From an uncultured Oscillospiraceae bacterium (GTDB lineage: Bacteria; Bacillota; Clostridia; Oscillospirales; Oscillospiraceae), in assembly GCA_937915075.1 (NCBI GenBank), contig CALDMA010000083.1, positions 1 to 19,834 of the forward strand: DNA of 19,834 bases, read 5' to 3'. Numbering within the stretch: position 1 is the stretch's first letter; the number at the start of each line of letters is the position of its first letter. Made by a program: the position numbers and the translations under genes. The notes beneath the pieces are model-generated. The model was not told where the DNA came from and did no database searches. It was given only the letters and a program-made list of their open reading frames with translations. Positions 7,796-15,413 of the stretch are shown here, one piece after another.

Positions 7796-9235
7796 ACGAA
7801 GCTCGGCGAGCTTTTGAGCGCCCTCGATCACTTCCGACTCCTCCGCGCGGACGCGCGGACGGAAATACATGACCTCACCCTCGATTCCCGCGCGGCGGGA
7901 GAAGGAAGCCTTTTCCTCGCCCTGCATGGCGCGCGGGAGGATGGCGCAGACTATGCCGAAGAGGCCCTTGCGCGCGGCGCGGTCTGCGTCGTGACCGAGC
8001 ACGCGGCCGAAGGCGTGCCCTGCGTGCTGGTCCCCGACGCGCACGAGGCGGCGGCAAAGCTCACCGCGAGGTGGTACGGCGAGCCGGCGGGACGCATGAC
8101 GGTGGTCGGCGTGACCGGCACGAACGGCAAGACGACCACAACGTATCTTCTCAAGCAGCTCCTTGAGCGCTGCCTGGGCGCAAAGGTCGGCCTGATCGGG
8201 ACCAATCAGAATATGATCGGCGAGACCGTTCTGCCTGCCGAGCGCACCACGCCCGACGCGCTGACGCTCCAGCGTCTGCTGCGCGAAATGGCGGACGCGG
8301 GCTGCACCCATGTGGTGATGGAGGTCTCCTCTCACGCGCTCGTGCAAAGGCGCGTGGGCGCGATCGACTTCGCGCTCGGCGTGTTCACCAATCTCACGCA
8401 GGACCATCTTGACTACCATGGTACAATGGAAGCCTACTGCGGCGCCAAGGCTCAACTGTTCCGCCAGTGCCGCGCTGCCGCCGTCAACGGCGACGATCCG
8501 TGGACGCCGCGGCTGCTCGAAAATGTGACCTGTCCGGTCACACGCTTCGGACAGGGGCTTGCAAACGATCTCGTCGGCTGGGACGCGCAATACTGCGCCG
8601 ACCGCGTGAGCTTCACCGCGTGCAGCGACAGCGAGCACATCCCCGTGACGCTGCACATTCCCGGGGCGTTCTCCCTCTACAACGCGCTCGCCGCGCTCGC
8701 CGCGGCGCAGGCCCTCGGCATCCCGCTCGAGGACGCGGCGCGGGCCCTCCCGCTCTGTCAGGGCGTGCGCGGCAGGGCGGAGGTGGTGCCGACGGATACG
8801 GACTACACCGTGCTCATCGACTACGCGCACACGCCCGACGGGCTGAAAAATATTCTCTCGGCCGTCTGCGGCTTTGCCGACGCGCGCGTGCTCGTCGTGT
8901 TCGGCTGCGGCGGCGACCGTGACCGGACGAAGCGCGCCGAAATGGGGCGCATCGCCGCGCAGCTCGCGGACGGGGTGATCGTCACCTCGGATAATCCCCG
9001 CACGGAGGACCCCTACGCCATTCTGCATGAGATCCTCGCCGGCATGGCGGACAGCACGACGCCGTTTGCCGTGCTGGAAAACCGCCGCGAGGCCATCGCC
9101 TACGCGCTCGACCACGCCCACACCGGCGACGTGGTGGTGCTTGCGGGCAAGGGACACGAGACCTATCAGGTGGTCGGCGCCGAGACGCTGCCGCTCGACG
9201 AGCGGCAGGTGGTGCGCGAGCATCTGAGCCAATAA
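7796..9235 (+). CDS. murE: UDP-N-acetylmuramoyl-tripeptide synthetase MurE, meso-diaminopimelate type
   Basis: An ATP-dependent cytoplasmic ligase that adds meso-diaminopimelate to UDP-MurNAc-L-Ala-D-Glu. Seen are the Mur ligase P-loop GVTGTNGKTTT, the carbamoylated-lysine region (about residues 220-226 from 7814), and DNPR at 393-396 counted from TTG 7814, whose Arg marks mDAP rather than lysine specificity. Start: the family N-terminus is usually M-K-L-x-x-L-L, and the sequence reads ACG AAG CTC GGC GAG CTT TTG from 7796, with GAGAAAGGA 10 bases upstream. No ATG, GTG or TTG lies before it in frame after the stop at 7772. I therefore propose an ACG start (479 aa); the conventional alternative is TTG 7814 (473 aa), which lacks a ribosome site. 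The murF gene that usually follows is missing. Confidence 0.93.
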   Translation, partial: TKLGELLSALDHFRLLRADARTEIHDLTLDSRAAGEGSLFLALHGAREDGADYAEEALARGAVCVVTEHAAEGVPCVLVPDAHEAAAKLTARWYGEPAGRMTVVGVTGTNGKTTTTYLLKQLLERCLGAKVGLIGTNQNMIGETVLPAERTTPDALTLQRLLREMADAGCTHVVMEVSSHALVQRRVGAIDFALGVFTNLTQDHLDYHGTMEAYCGAKAQLFRQCRAAAVNGDDPWTPRLLENVTCPVTRFGQGLANDLVGWDAQYCADRVSFTACSDSEHIPVTLHIPGAFSLYNALAALAAAQALGIPLEDAARALPLCQGVRGRAEVVPTDTDYTVLIDYAHTPDGLKNILSAVCGFADARVLVVFGCGGDRDRTKRAEMGRIAAQLADGVIVTSDNPRTEDPYAILHEILAGMADSTTPFAVLENRREAIAYALDHAHTGDVVVLAGKGHETYQVVGAETLPLDERQVVREHLSQ

Positions 9236-9277
9236 AAAACGAAAGAGCCGCGCTCTGCGCGGCGGAGGGAACACGCT

Positions 9278-10267
9278 ATGAAACTGATCGCTGCCTGCAT
9301 TGTGAGCTTTCTCATCACGCTTGTCACCGGACGCTTTCTGCTTCCCGAGCTGCGCAGGCTCAAGGCGGGACAGAGCATCCGCGAGGACGGCCCGACCTGG
9401 CACGCCGGCAAGTCCGGCACGCCGACGATGGGCGGACTGATGTTCATTTTCGGCATCCTTGTCACCATTCTCGTGTTCGGCTGGGACGCTATGCGCGCGG
9501 GCAGCTTCGCGCATCTCTACGTGTTTGCCTTTGCCGCTGTGTTCGGACTGATCGGCTTCCTTGACGATTTTCAGAAGGTGAAGCTGCACCGGAACCTCGG
9601 CCTGACGGCGATCCAGAAGTTTGCCCTCCAGCTTGCCGCGGCGGTGGTGTTCCTCTGCCTGATGCGCTATGAGGGGATGCTGACGCCGAACCTCTACATT
9701 CCGTTCGCGAACACCTACATCATTCTCAACTGGGTCGTTTACATGATCTTCGCAGCCTTTGTCATCGTCGGCACGGTCAACGCCGTCAACATCACGGACG
9801 GCATCGACGGTCTGGCCGGCAGCGTGACGGTGCCGGTGGCGCTGTTCTTCGCGGTGGTCGGCTCATGGTGGGGCTATGAGAACGACCTCGGCGTTTTTGC
9901 CGCGGCGATGGTCGGCGGCCTCATCGGCTTCCTCGTCTACAACTTCCACCCCGCCAAGGTCTTCATGGGCGACACCGGCTCGCTCTTCCTCGGCGGCGCG
10001 GTGGCGGGACTGGCGTTCGCCTACGATATGCCGCTCGTGCTGCTGCTCGTCGGCATCGTCTACATCTGCGAGACGCTTTCGGACATCATTCAGGTCGCCT
10101 ACTTCAAGGCGACGCACGGCAAGCGCATCTTCAAGATGGCGCCGCTGCACCATCATTTTGAGCTCTGCGGCTGGAGCGAGGTCAAGCTCGTGACCATCTT
10201 CACGCTCGTCTCCGCCGTGTTCTGTATGCTGGCGCTCTGGGGCGTGATCGGAAGATACCACTTCTAA
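9278..10267 (+). CDS. mraY: Phospho-N-acetylmuramoyl-pentapeptide-transferase MraY
   Basis: A 329-aa integral membrane enzyme with about ten membrane segments. It transfers phospho-MurNAc-pentapeptide from UDP to undecaprenyl phosphate, making lipid I on the inner face of the membrane. Seen are the Mg-binding aspartate pair at D96-D97 (GFLDDFQK), NAVNITDGIDGLAGS (168-182, D174 and D177), FMGDTGSLFLGG (229-240, catalytic-region D232) and the cytoplasmic PLHHHFE histidine loop (H291-H293). GGAGGGA lies 7 bases before the ATG, preceded by a 6-bp all-GC hairpin (9247-9263) that could affect access to it. The gene lies between murE and ftsW with no murF or murD beside it. Confidence 0.97.
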   Translation: MKLIAACIVSFLITLVTGRFLLPELRRLKAGQSIREDGPTWHAGKSGTPTMGGLMFIFGILVTILVFGWDAMRAGSFAHLYVFAFAAVFGLIGFLDDFQKVKLHRNLGLTAIQKFALQLAAAVVFLCLMRYEGMLTPNLYIPFANTYIILNWVVYMIFAAFVIVGTVNAVNITDGIDGLAGSVTVPVALFFAVVGSWWGYENDLGVFAAAMVGGLIGFLVYNFHPAKVFMGDTGSLFLGGAVAGLAFAYDMPLVLLLVGIVYICETLSDIIQVAYFKATHGKRIFKMAPLHHHFELCGWSEVKLVTIFTLVSAVFCMLALWGVIGRYHF

Positions 10268-10305
10268 AGCACATTCCAAAAAACGATGAGGGGAGGTGAA
10301 CCGGC

Positions 10306-11493
10306 ATGACGAAGGAGGAGCGCGAGCTGCGGCGCGAGCAGCGCGAGCACATGAAGCGCATGGAGGCCGCCGCGAAGGAGGCGGGCCGCGGGCCCATCGA
10401 CGTGCCGTTTCTCCTGCTCGTGCTGCTGCTCACCGGCGTGGGGCTCATCATGCTCCTCTCGGCGAGCTTCCCCTCCGCCTATTATGAGTCGGGCGATCCG
10501 CTGTACTACTTCAAGCGGCAGGCGGGCTTTGCCGTGCTCGGCCTTGCCGCCATGGTCGTCATCGGGCGCATCAACTACGCGCGCTTCCGCGGCGTAGCCA
10601 AGATCGCGCTGGGCGTTTCCATTGCCCTGCTCGTCGCGGTCATCATTCCCGGCGTCGGCATCACGAGCCACGGCGCGACGCGCTGGCTCGGCATCCCGAA
10701 CACCACGATGCGGTTCCAGCCGTCGGAGATCGCCAAGCTCGGCGTTATCCTTTATTTTGCCGACAGCATTTCCAAAAAGAAGGACAAAATGAGGACGCTC
10801 CGCTACGGTATCCTGCCCTACGGCTTTATCCTTGTCCTCATTGCGGCGCTGATGTACTTCGAGCCGCACCTTTCCGGCACCGTGCTCATTCTCGGCATCG
10901 GTGCGGCGATGATGTTCGTCGGCGGCATCCGCGGCTACTGGGTCGGCATCGGTATCGGTGGTGTGGCGGCGGTGGCGTACGCCTTCCTTTCGGGCCTCAT
11001 CACCTACAACTCCTCGCGCATCGCCATCTGGCTCGACCCGCTCAACGACGCGTTCAAGACCGGCACGGGCTACCAGACCCGCCAGAGTCTCATCGCCATC
11101 GGCTCGGGCGGCCTGCTCGGCCTCGGCCTCGGCAAGAGCCGGCAGAAGTTCCTCTTCCTGCCCGAGGAGCACAATGACTGCATTTTTTCCATCGTCTGCG
11201 AGGAGCTGGGCCTGATCGGCGCGACGCTCATCATGGCGATCTTCGCGCTGCTCATCATCCGCGGCTATTGGATCGCGCTCCACGCGCGCGACCGCTTCGG
11301 CAGCCTTCTTGTCGTGGGCATCACCACGCAGATCGCGCTGCAGGTTTTCTTAAACATCGCGGTCGTGACGAATCTTGTGCCGAATACCGGCATCTCGCTG
11401 CCGTTCTTCAGCTACGGCGGCACGGCGCTGGCGATCCAGCTCGCGGAGATGGGCGTGGTGCTGAGCGTCTCGCGGCAGATGCCGCCAAGCTGA
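10306..11493 (+). CDS. ftsW: SEDS-family peptidoglycan glycosyltransferase FtsW/SpoVE
   Basis: A 395-aa polytopic membrane protein that polymerises lipid II glycan strands, paired with the class B PBP encoded upstream. A basic/acidic cytoplasmic tail (1-30) precedes about ten membrane segments. Family motifs are GATRWL (123-128), FQPSEIAKL (137-145), LGLGLGKSRQKFLFLPEEHNDCIF with the catalytic-type Asp at D291, and the C-terminal TGISLPFFSYGGT (361-373). The ribosome site GGAGGTGA is a perfect anti-SD match 6 bases before the ATG. FtsW and the sporulation paralogue SpoVE cannot be separated by sequence alone; the position between mraY and murG fits either. Confidence 0.93.
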   Translation: MTKEERELRREQREHMKRMEAAAKEAGRGPIDVPFLLLVLLLTGVGLIMLLSASFPSAYYESGDPLYYFKRQAGFAVLGLAAMVVIGRINYARFRGVAKIALGVSIALLVAVIIPGVGITSHGATRWLGIPNTTMRFQPSEIAKLGVILYFADSISKKKDKMRTLRYGILPYGFILVLIAALMYFEPHLSGTVLILGIGAAMMFVGGIRGYWVGIGIGGVAAVAYAFLSGLITYNSSRIAIWLDPLNDAFKTGTGYQTRQSLIAIGSGGLLGLGLGKSRQKFLFLPEEHNDCIFSIVCEELGLIGATLIMAIFALLIIRGYWIALHARDRFGSLLVVGITTQIALQVFLNIAVVTNLVPNTGISLPFFSYGGTALAIQLAEMGVVLSVSRQMPPS

Positions 11494-11510
11494 AAAGCTC
11501 AAAAATATGC

Positions 11511-11534
11511 CGCGGCGGAAAACAGACCGCCGCG
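11511..11534 (+). other. GC-only hairpin in the murG leader
   Basis: CGCGGCGG (11511-11518) and CCGCCGCG (11527-11534) form a perfect 8-bp stem with an A-rich 8-base loop, between the ftsW stop and the murG ribosome site. No T run follows, so it is not a terminator. It may influence mRNA processing or murG translation. Confidence 0.45.
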
Positions 11535-11557
11535 AGGAAGAAAGGGGGACGGAAGGC

Positions 11558-12679
11558 ATGAACGTTATTTTCACCTGCGGCGGCACGGCGGGACACGTCA
11601 ACCCCGCGCTGGCGCTCGCGGGCTTCCTGCGGGAGAGAGACCCGAAGACCCGCATCCTCTTCGTCGGCGCGGAGCGCGGGCTGGAGCGCGACCTGATCGC
11701 GCACACGCCCTATCCGTTCCGCACGGTCAACATCTCGTCCTTCCACCGCTCCCTTCAGCCGAAGGAGCTGCGCCACAACCTCATCTCCGTGCACAATCTG
11801 ATGCACGCGAAGCGCGAGGTGGACGCCATTCTCGATGAATTTCAGCCCGACCTCATTGTCGGCACGGGCGGCTACGCAAGCTATCCCATCGTGCGCTACG
11901 GCCACGCGCGCGGCATCCCGACGGCGGTGCACGAGTCGAACGCCGTGCCGGGGCTGACGACCCGATTGCTCGAGAACCATTGCGACCGCATTCTCGTCGG
12001 CTTTGAGGACTGCCGGCAGTATTATAAGCACAAGGACCGTGTGGTCGTCACCGGTACGCCGGTGCGCGGTGACTTCTTCACGCAGACAAAGGCGCAGGCC
12101 AAGGAAAAGCTCGGCGTCAACGACGGCCGCCCGCTGATCGTTTCGTTCTGGGGCAGCCTCGGCGCGGGGAACATGAACCGCGTCACAGCGGAACTTCTCT
12201 ATCTTGAGGCGGCAAAGGAGCCGTTCCACCACGTCCATTCCGTTGGCTCGCTCGGCTGGCAGAAAATGCACGAGTGGGTGAGCGGGTACGGCGTGGATCT
12301 GCGCGACCATCCCTCGCTCGACGTGCGCGAGTATATCTACGACATGGCGGACGTCATGCGCGCCGCCGACCTTGTGATCTGCCGCGCGGGCGCGTCCACG
12401 CTCAGCGAGCTGACGGCGCTCGGCGTGCCGGCCATCCTGGTGCCGTCGCCGAACGTGACGAACCACCATCAGGAGAAAAACGCCGCCGTGCTCGGCGAGC
12501 ATGGCGCGGCGCTCGTCCTGCCCGAGGAGGGTCTGGACGGCAAGCGGCTGTTCACGGAGGCCGCCGCGCTGCTGCGCGATGAAACGCGGCTCGCGGCGAT
12601 GCACGAGGCTTCATTCCGACTCGGTGTGCGCGACGCGACGGAGCGCATCTATGAGACCGTCATGGCGCTTGTCAAGTGA
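11558..12679 (+). CDS. murG: UDP-N-acetylglucosamine--lipid I GlcNAc transferase MurG
   Basis: A 373-aa GT-B fold enzyme on the inner face of the membrane that adds GlcNAc to lipid I, giving lipid II. The N-terminal G-loop TCGGTAGHVNPALALA, the second G-loop GTGGYASYPIV and HESNAVPGLTTRLL are typical. The third G-loop reads SFWGSLGA where most MurGs have GGSQGA. The UDP-GlcNAc binding block CRAGASTLSELTALGVPAILVPSP continues into NHHQEKNA. ATG 11558 is chosen with GGGGGA about 9 bases upstream; an in-frame codon at 11507 would add a basic tail absent from the family. It is the last gene of the first dcw transcript, followed by hairpins and a terminator. Confidence 0.95.
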   Translation: MNVIFTCGGTAGHVNPALALAGFLRERDPKTRILFVGAERGLERDLIAHTPYPFRTVNISSFHRSLQPKELRHNLISVHNLMHAKREVDAILDEFQPDLIVGTGGYASYPIVRYGHARGIPTAVHESNAVPGLTTRLLENHCDRILVGFEDCRQYYKHKDRVVVTGTPVRGDFFTQTKAQAKEKLGVNDGRPLIVSFWGSLGAGNMNRVTAELLYLEAAKEPFHHVHSVGSLGWQKMHEWVSGYGVDLRDHPSLDVREYIYDMADVMRAADLVICRAGASTLSELTALGVPAILVPSPNVTNHHQEKNAAVLGEHGAALVLPEEGLDGKRLFTEAAALLRDETRLAAMHEASFRLGVRDATERIYETVMALVK

Positions 12680-12696
12680 GAAAAAGCCTCGCAGAG

Positions 12697-12808
12697 TTTC
12701 GCGTCCGCAGACGCGAAAGCGGTATGATCCGTTTTCTGCCGCGACCTGTGCGTGGCAGAAAACACCTTGCGCGGAGTGAGCGTCGAATTGTCCGCTTTTA
12801 GCGGACAA
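12697..12808. repeat. Block of three perfect hairpins after murG
   Basis: Three consecutive inverted repeats stand between murG and the terminator. The first is TTTCGCGTC/GACGCGAAA (12697-12718, 9-bp stem, 4-base loop). The second is GTTTTCTGCC/GGCAGAAAAC (12731-12763, 10-bp stem, 13-base loop). The third is TTGTCCGCT/AGCGGACAA (12788-12808, 9-bp stem, TTT loop). An outer pair, AGTTTCGC (12696-12703 region) and GCGAAACT (12826-12833 region), could enclose the set. The linkers have a GCGCGGAGTGAGCG style seen in dispersed palindromic intergenic repeats. No protein gene is credible here. Confidence 0.7.
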
Positions 12809-12835
12809 CCGAGGCGCAGAACGCAGCGAAACTTT

Positions 12836-12866
12836 CTCGAAAAAGCGGCTTTGCCGCTTTTTCGAC
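12836..12866. terminator. Bidirectional terminator between murG and the convergent EEP gene
   Basis: CGAAAAAGCGGC and GCCGCTTTTTCG (12838-12864) pair perfectly over 12 bp around TTT. The A and T runs at the stem base make it usable on both strands, ending the murG message and the minus-strand gene that stops at 12882. Confidence 0.8.
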
Positions 12867-12881
12867 AAGCTCAGACCATAT

Positions 12882-13982
12882 TCAATTGAGCTTGAAGTCC
12901 ATCCACACGGGATTGTGGTCGGAGTAGAGGAAGCCGGCGTCCACTACGGCGCTGTCCGCGACCTCCACATTATCGCTCACGAGGAAGCCGTCCACCGTCA
13001 GGCGGAAGGTCGTCTCGACGCTGTACGGCTCGGACGCCGTGCGGCAGGAGGCAGCGGGCGATCCCGCATCAAAGGGTGCGACGAGCGTCAGCCCCGCGGG
13101 GATCGTCCCCTCCGGGATGGGCTGCGCCCAGGTGTCGTTTTCCCCGGCGGCCACGCCGAAGATCTCCGGTGAATTGCCGAGCAGGTCCTTATTGAAGTCG
13201 CCGCCCGCGACGCAGTAATTGCCCGCCTCGTATTCCGTGAGCATATCCGCGCACAGCAGCTCGAGCTGCTCGGTGGCGATGGCGCCGTCCGAGGTGTAGG
13301 CGGAGAGGTGGAGATTATAGAGGACAAGCTCCCTGCCGTTTGCCGTCGGGATGCGGCTGACCGAATAGCAGCGGTCGAGGTCGAGGAGCTTCATGAAGCC
13401 GCCCTCCACCGGCAGCTCCCGCCGCGCGGCGGAGGTGATTGGATAGCGCGAAAGTGTCACAATGCCGGACTGATTCGCCCCGTGGGGTTGAATGAGCGGG
13501 TAGAAAAGATAGGGGCTGTCATAGTTCTGCGCGAAGACCTCATCGTATTCGCACCCCTTCATGGCGTCGCTCAGATAGGCGGTCTCGTCGATGTGCCAGC
13601 TGCGCGTGCCGTCGGTGTCGACCTCCTGAAAGAGGGCAAAATCGGGCGAAAGGTCTTCGACAAACGCGACGATGCCGCGCATATTTTCGTCGACTGCCTG
13701 CCGGCTGCGGGCTCGGCTCTCTTTGCCGCCGTCCATAAAGAAGCTGTAGTCGGCGCTGTACGCGCCGAAGCCCGCGTTCGCGGACGAAACGCGGTAGACG
13801 GTGCCGGTCTCGACCGCACCCTCCATGGGGACTGCGTCCTTACCGCTGCAATGCATCACGCTGAGACTCTGATCGCCGACGCGGTGGTAGCTCACGAACA
13901 CATAGACGACGTACAGCACGACGAGAATAAGCAGCGCGAGCAGCACGAGCCCGAGCGTTTTGACGATCGTTTTTCCTTTCAT
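12882..13982 (-). CDS. Membrane-anchored endonuclease/exonuclease/phosphatase (EEP) family protein
   Basis: A 366-aa protein with a short basic tail, one N-terminal membrane segment (about residues 7-31) and an extracytoplasmic EEP (DNase I-like) domain. The metal and catalytic residues expected for the superfamily are all visible: E120 in FALFQEVD, N223 and H225 in YNLHLSAY, D262 and N264 in GGDFNKD, and D355-H356 in the C-terminal SDHNPVW. It should therefore be an active metal-dependent phosphoesterase, but substrate (nucleic acid, phospholipid head group or inositol phosphate) cannot be told. ATG 13982 is used because GCGAGGT lies 8 bases upstream. It lies antisense to its neighbours, splitting the dcw genes between murG and murA; no link to cell wall synthesis is established. 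Confidence 0.85.
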   Translation of the reverse strand: MKGKTIVKTLGLVLLALLILVVLYVVYVFVSYHRVGDQSLSVMHCSGKDAVPMEGAVETGTVYRVSSANAGFGAYSADYSFFMDGGKESRARSRQAVDENMRGIVAFVEDLSPDFALFQEVDTDGTRSWHIDETAYLSDAMKGCEYDEVFAQNYDSPYLFYPLIQPHGANQSGIVTLSRYPITSAARRELPVEGGFMKLLDLDRCYSVSRIPTANGRELVLYNLHLSAYTSDGAIATEQLELLCADMLTEYEAGNYCVAGGDFNKDLLGNSPEIFGVAAGENDTWAQPIPEGTIPAGLTLVAPFDAGSPAASCRTASEPYSVETTFRLTVDGFLVSDNVEVADSAVVDAGFLYSDHNPVWMDFKLN

Positions 13983-14013
13983 GGCATAGACCTCGCTTTT
14001 GGATTCTTTCGGA

Positions 14014-14024
14014 ATTTTACCATA
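14014..14024 (-). promoter_or_regulatory. Extended -10 promoter for the EEP gene
   Basis: The minus strand reads TATGGTAAAAT, a close match to the extended -10 consensus TRTGnTATAAT, about 30 bases before the start codon. No convincing -35 box is seen, which extended -10 promoters can lack. Confidence 0.4.
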
Positions 14025-14134
14025 AAACACCGCGAAAGTACACCCCCTTTTCCTCCCGCACCGGAACCACGGCGCACCGTGGGCGCATACTATGGCTTAG
14101 TTTGTTGACCCATCGGGAAAGGGAGGAACGGCAC

Positions 14135-15391
14135 ATGAGCTATCTGAGCATCGAGGGCGGCGCGCTGCTTCACGGAGAACTGACGATACAGGGCAGCAAG
14201 AACAGCGTCCTGCCCGTGCTGGCGGCGACGATCCTCGCACGGGGCGTCTGCCGCATCGAGAACTGTCCGCATCTGCGCGACGTGGACGCGTCCATTGCCA
14301 TCCTGCGGCACCTCGGCTGCCGCGTGCGGCGCGACGGCACGGCGCTGGAGGTGGATACCGCGCCGATGGCGCGCTGCGACATTCCCGACGAGCTGATGCG
14401 CGAAATGCGCTCGTCCGTCATTTTTCTGGGCGCGATCCTCGCGCGGCAGGGGGAAGCGGTCTTATCTTACCCCGGCGGCTGCGAGCTCGGCCCGCGGCCC
14501 ATCGACCTGCATCTTGCCGCCCTGCGTGAGCTGGGCGCGGAGATCACCGAGGTCGGCGGCGAGCTGCGCTGCAAGGCGAAATGCCTTCGCGGCACGGACC
14601 TCACGCTTGCCATCCCGAGCGTCGGCGCGACGGAAAACGCCATTCTCGCCGCCTGCGGCGCGGAGGGCACAAGCGTCATCTACAACGCGGCCCGCGAGCC
14701 GGAGATCGTCGATCTTCAGGCGCTGCTGCGAAGCATGGGCGCGCGAGTGAGCGGCGCGGGCGGCTCCATCATCACGGTCGAGGGCGGCGCGCCGCTGCAC
14801 GGCTGCACGCACCGCGTCATCGGGGACCGCATCGTCTGCGCGACCTACCTCTGCGCCGCAGCGGCGGCGGGCGGCGAGGTCCGGTTCACCGGCGTGGACT
14901 ACCGCGCGGTCTCCACCGTGGCGCTCGCGCTCGCCGAGAGCGGCTGCGAGGTGAGGAGCGAGGCGGACGCTGTTTCCCTGCGCTCGGCCGGAGCGCTGCG
15001 CTCCGTGCGCCCCGTGCGCACCGCGCCCTACCCGGGCTTTCCGACCGACGCCCAGCCCGTGCTGATGGCGGCGCTGCTCAAAAGCGAGGGCTGCACGGTC
15101 TTTGTCGAGAACATTTTTGAAAACCGCTACCGCCATGTCGACGAGCTCTCGCGCATGGGTGCGGAGATCCGCGTCGCGGGACGCGTGGCGGTGGTGAACG
15201 GCGTGAGGGCACTGCACGGCGCGGCGGTCAAGTGCACCGACCTGCGCGGCGGCGCGGCGCTGGTGATCGCGGGACTTTCCGCCGAGGGCACGACCCGCGT
15301 GACGGAGCTCACGCACATCGACCGCGGGTACGACGCCATCGAGCGCGACCTGGCCGCGCTCGGCGCACGAATTCGCCGGGAGACTACATAG
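14135..15391 (+). CDS. murA: UDP-N-acetylglucosamine 1-carboxyvinyltransferase MurA
   Basis: A 418-aa cytoplasmic enzyme of normal length that transfers enolpyruvate from PEP to UDP-GlcNAc, the first committed step of peptidoglycan synthesis and the target of fosfomycin. Seen are K22-N23 in QGSKNSVLPVLAA, the PEP-binding cysteine C116 in PGGCELGPRPIDLHL (a Cys here predicts fosfomycin sensitivity at this enzyme), D305 in PGFPTDAQP and R371 in TDLRGGAALV. The fold is the inside-out alpha/beta barrel shared with EPSP synthase. GGGAGG lies 8 bases before the ATG. Firmicutes often carry two MurA copies; this one sits in the Clostridia-type position between murG and ftsQ, where bacilli have murB. 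Confidence 0.96.
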   Translation: MSYLSIEGGALLHGELTIQGSKNSVLPVLAATILARGVCRIENCPHLRDVDASIAILRHLGCRVRRDGTALEVDTAPMARCDIPDELMREMRSSVIFLGAILARQGEAVLSYPGGCELGPRPIDLHLAALRELGAEITEVGGELRCKAKCLRGTDLTLAIPSVGATENAILAACGAEGTSVIYNAAREPEIVDLQALLRSMGARVSGAGGSIITVEGGAPLHGCTHRVIGDRIVCATYLCAAAAAGGEVRFTGVDYRAVSTVALALAESGCEVRSEADAVSLRSAGALRSVRPVRTAPYPGFPTDAQPVLMAALLKSEGCTVFVENIFENRYRHVDELSRMGAEIRVAGRVAVVNGVRALHGAAVKCTDLRGGAALVIAGLSAEGTTRVTELTHIDRGYDAIERDLAALGARIRRETT

Positions 15392-15413
15392 AAAAGCAAA
15401 GGATACAAAAGCT

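Noticed and set aside
5307..9589. Very long open frames on the minus strand (816 and 692 codons) opposite the PBP, murE and mraY genes
   Set aside because: They are compositional shadows of GC-rich genes: they are low-complexity, rich in Arg, Ala, Asp and His, have no family motifs, and lie opposite clearly recognised genes.
12611..12868. 85-codon minus-strand frame across the post-murG hairpins
   Set aside because: It is created by the palindromes, overlaps the end of murG and the terminator, and has no ribosome site; such frames are often wrongly annotated in repeat regions.
14067..14082. CCACGG-CGCA-CCGTGG hairpin upstream of murA
   Set aside because: The stem is only 6 bp in GC-rich sequence with no T run or link to a promoter; likely by chance.
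14086..14092. CATACTA upstream of murA, an exact match to the sigma-G/sigma-F -10 consensus
   Set aside because: No -35 element resembling TGAATA lies 17-18 bases upstream, and a vegetative wall enzyme would not be expected to depend on it. A single 7-base match is weak.
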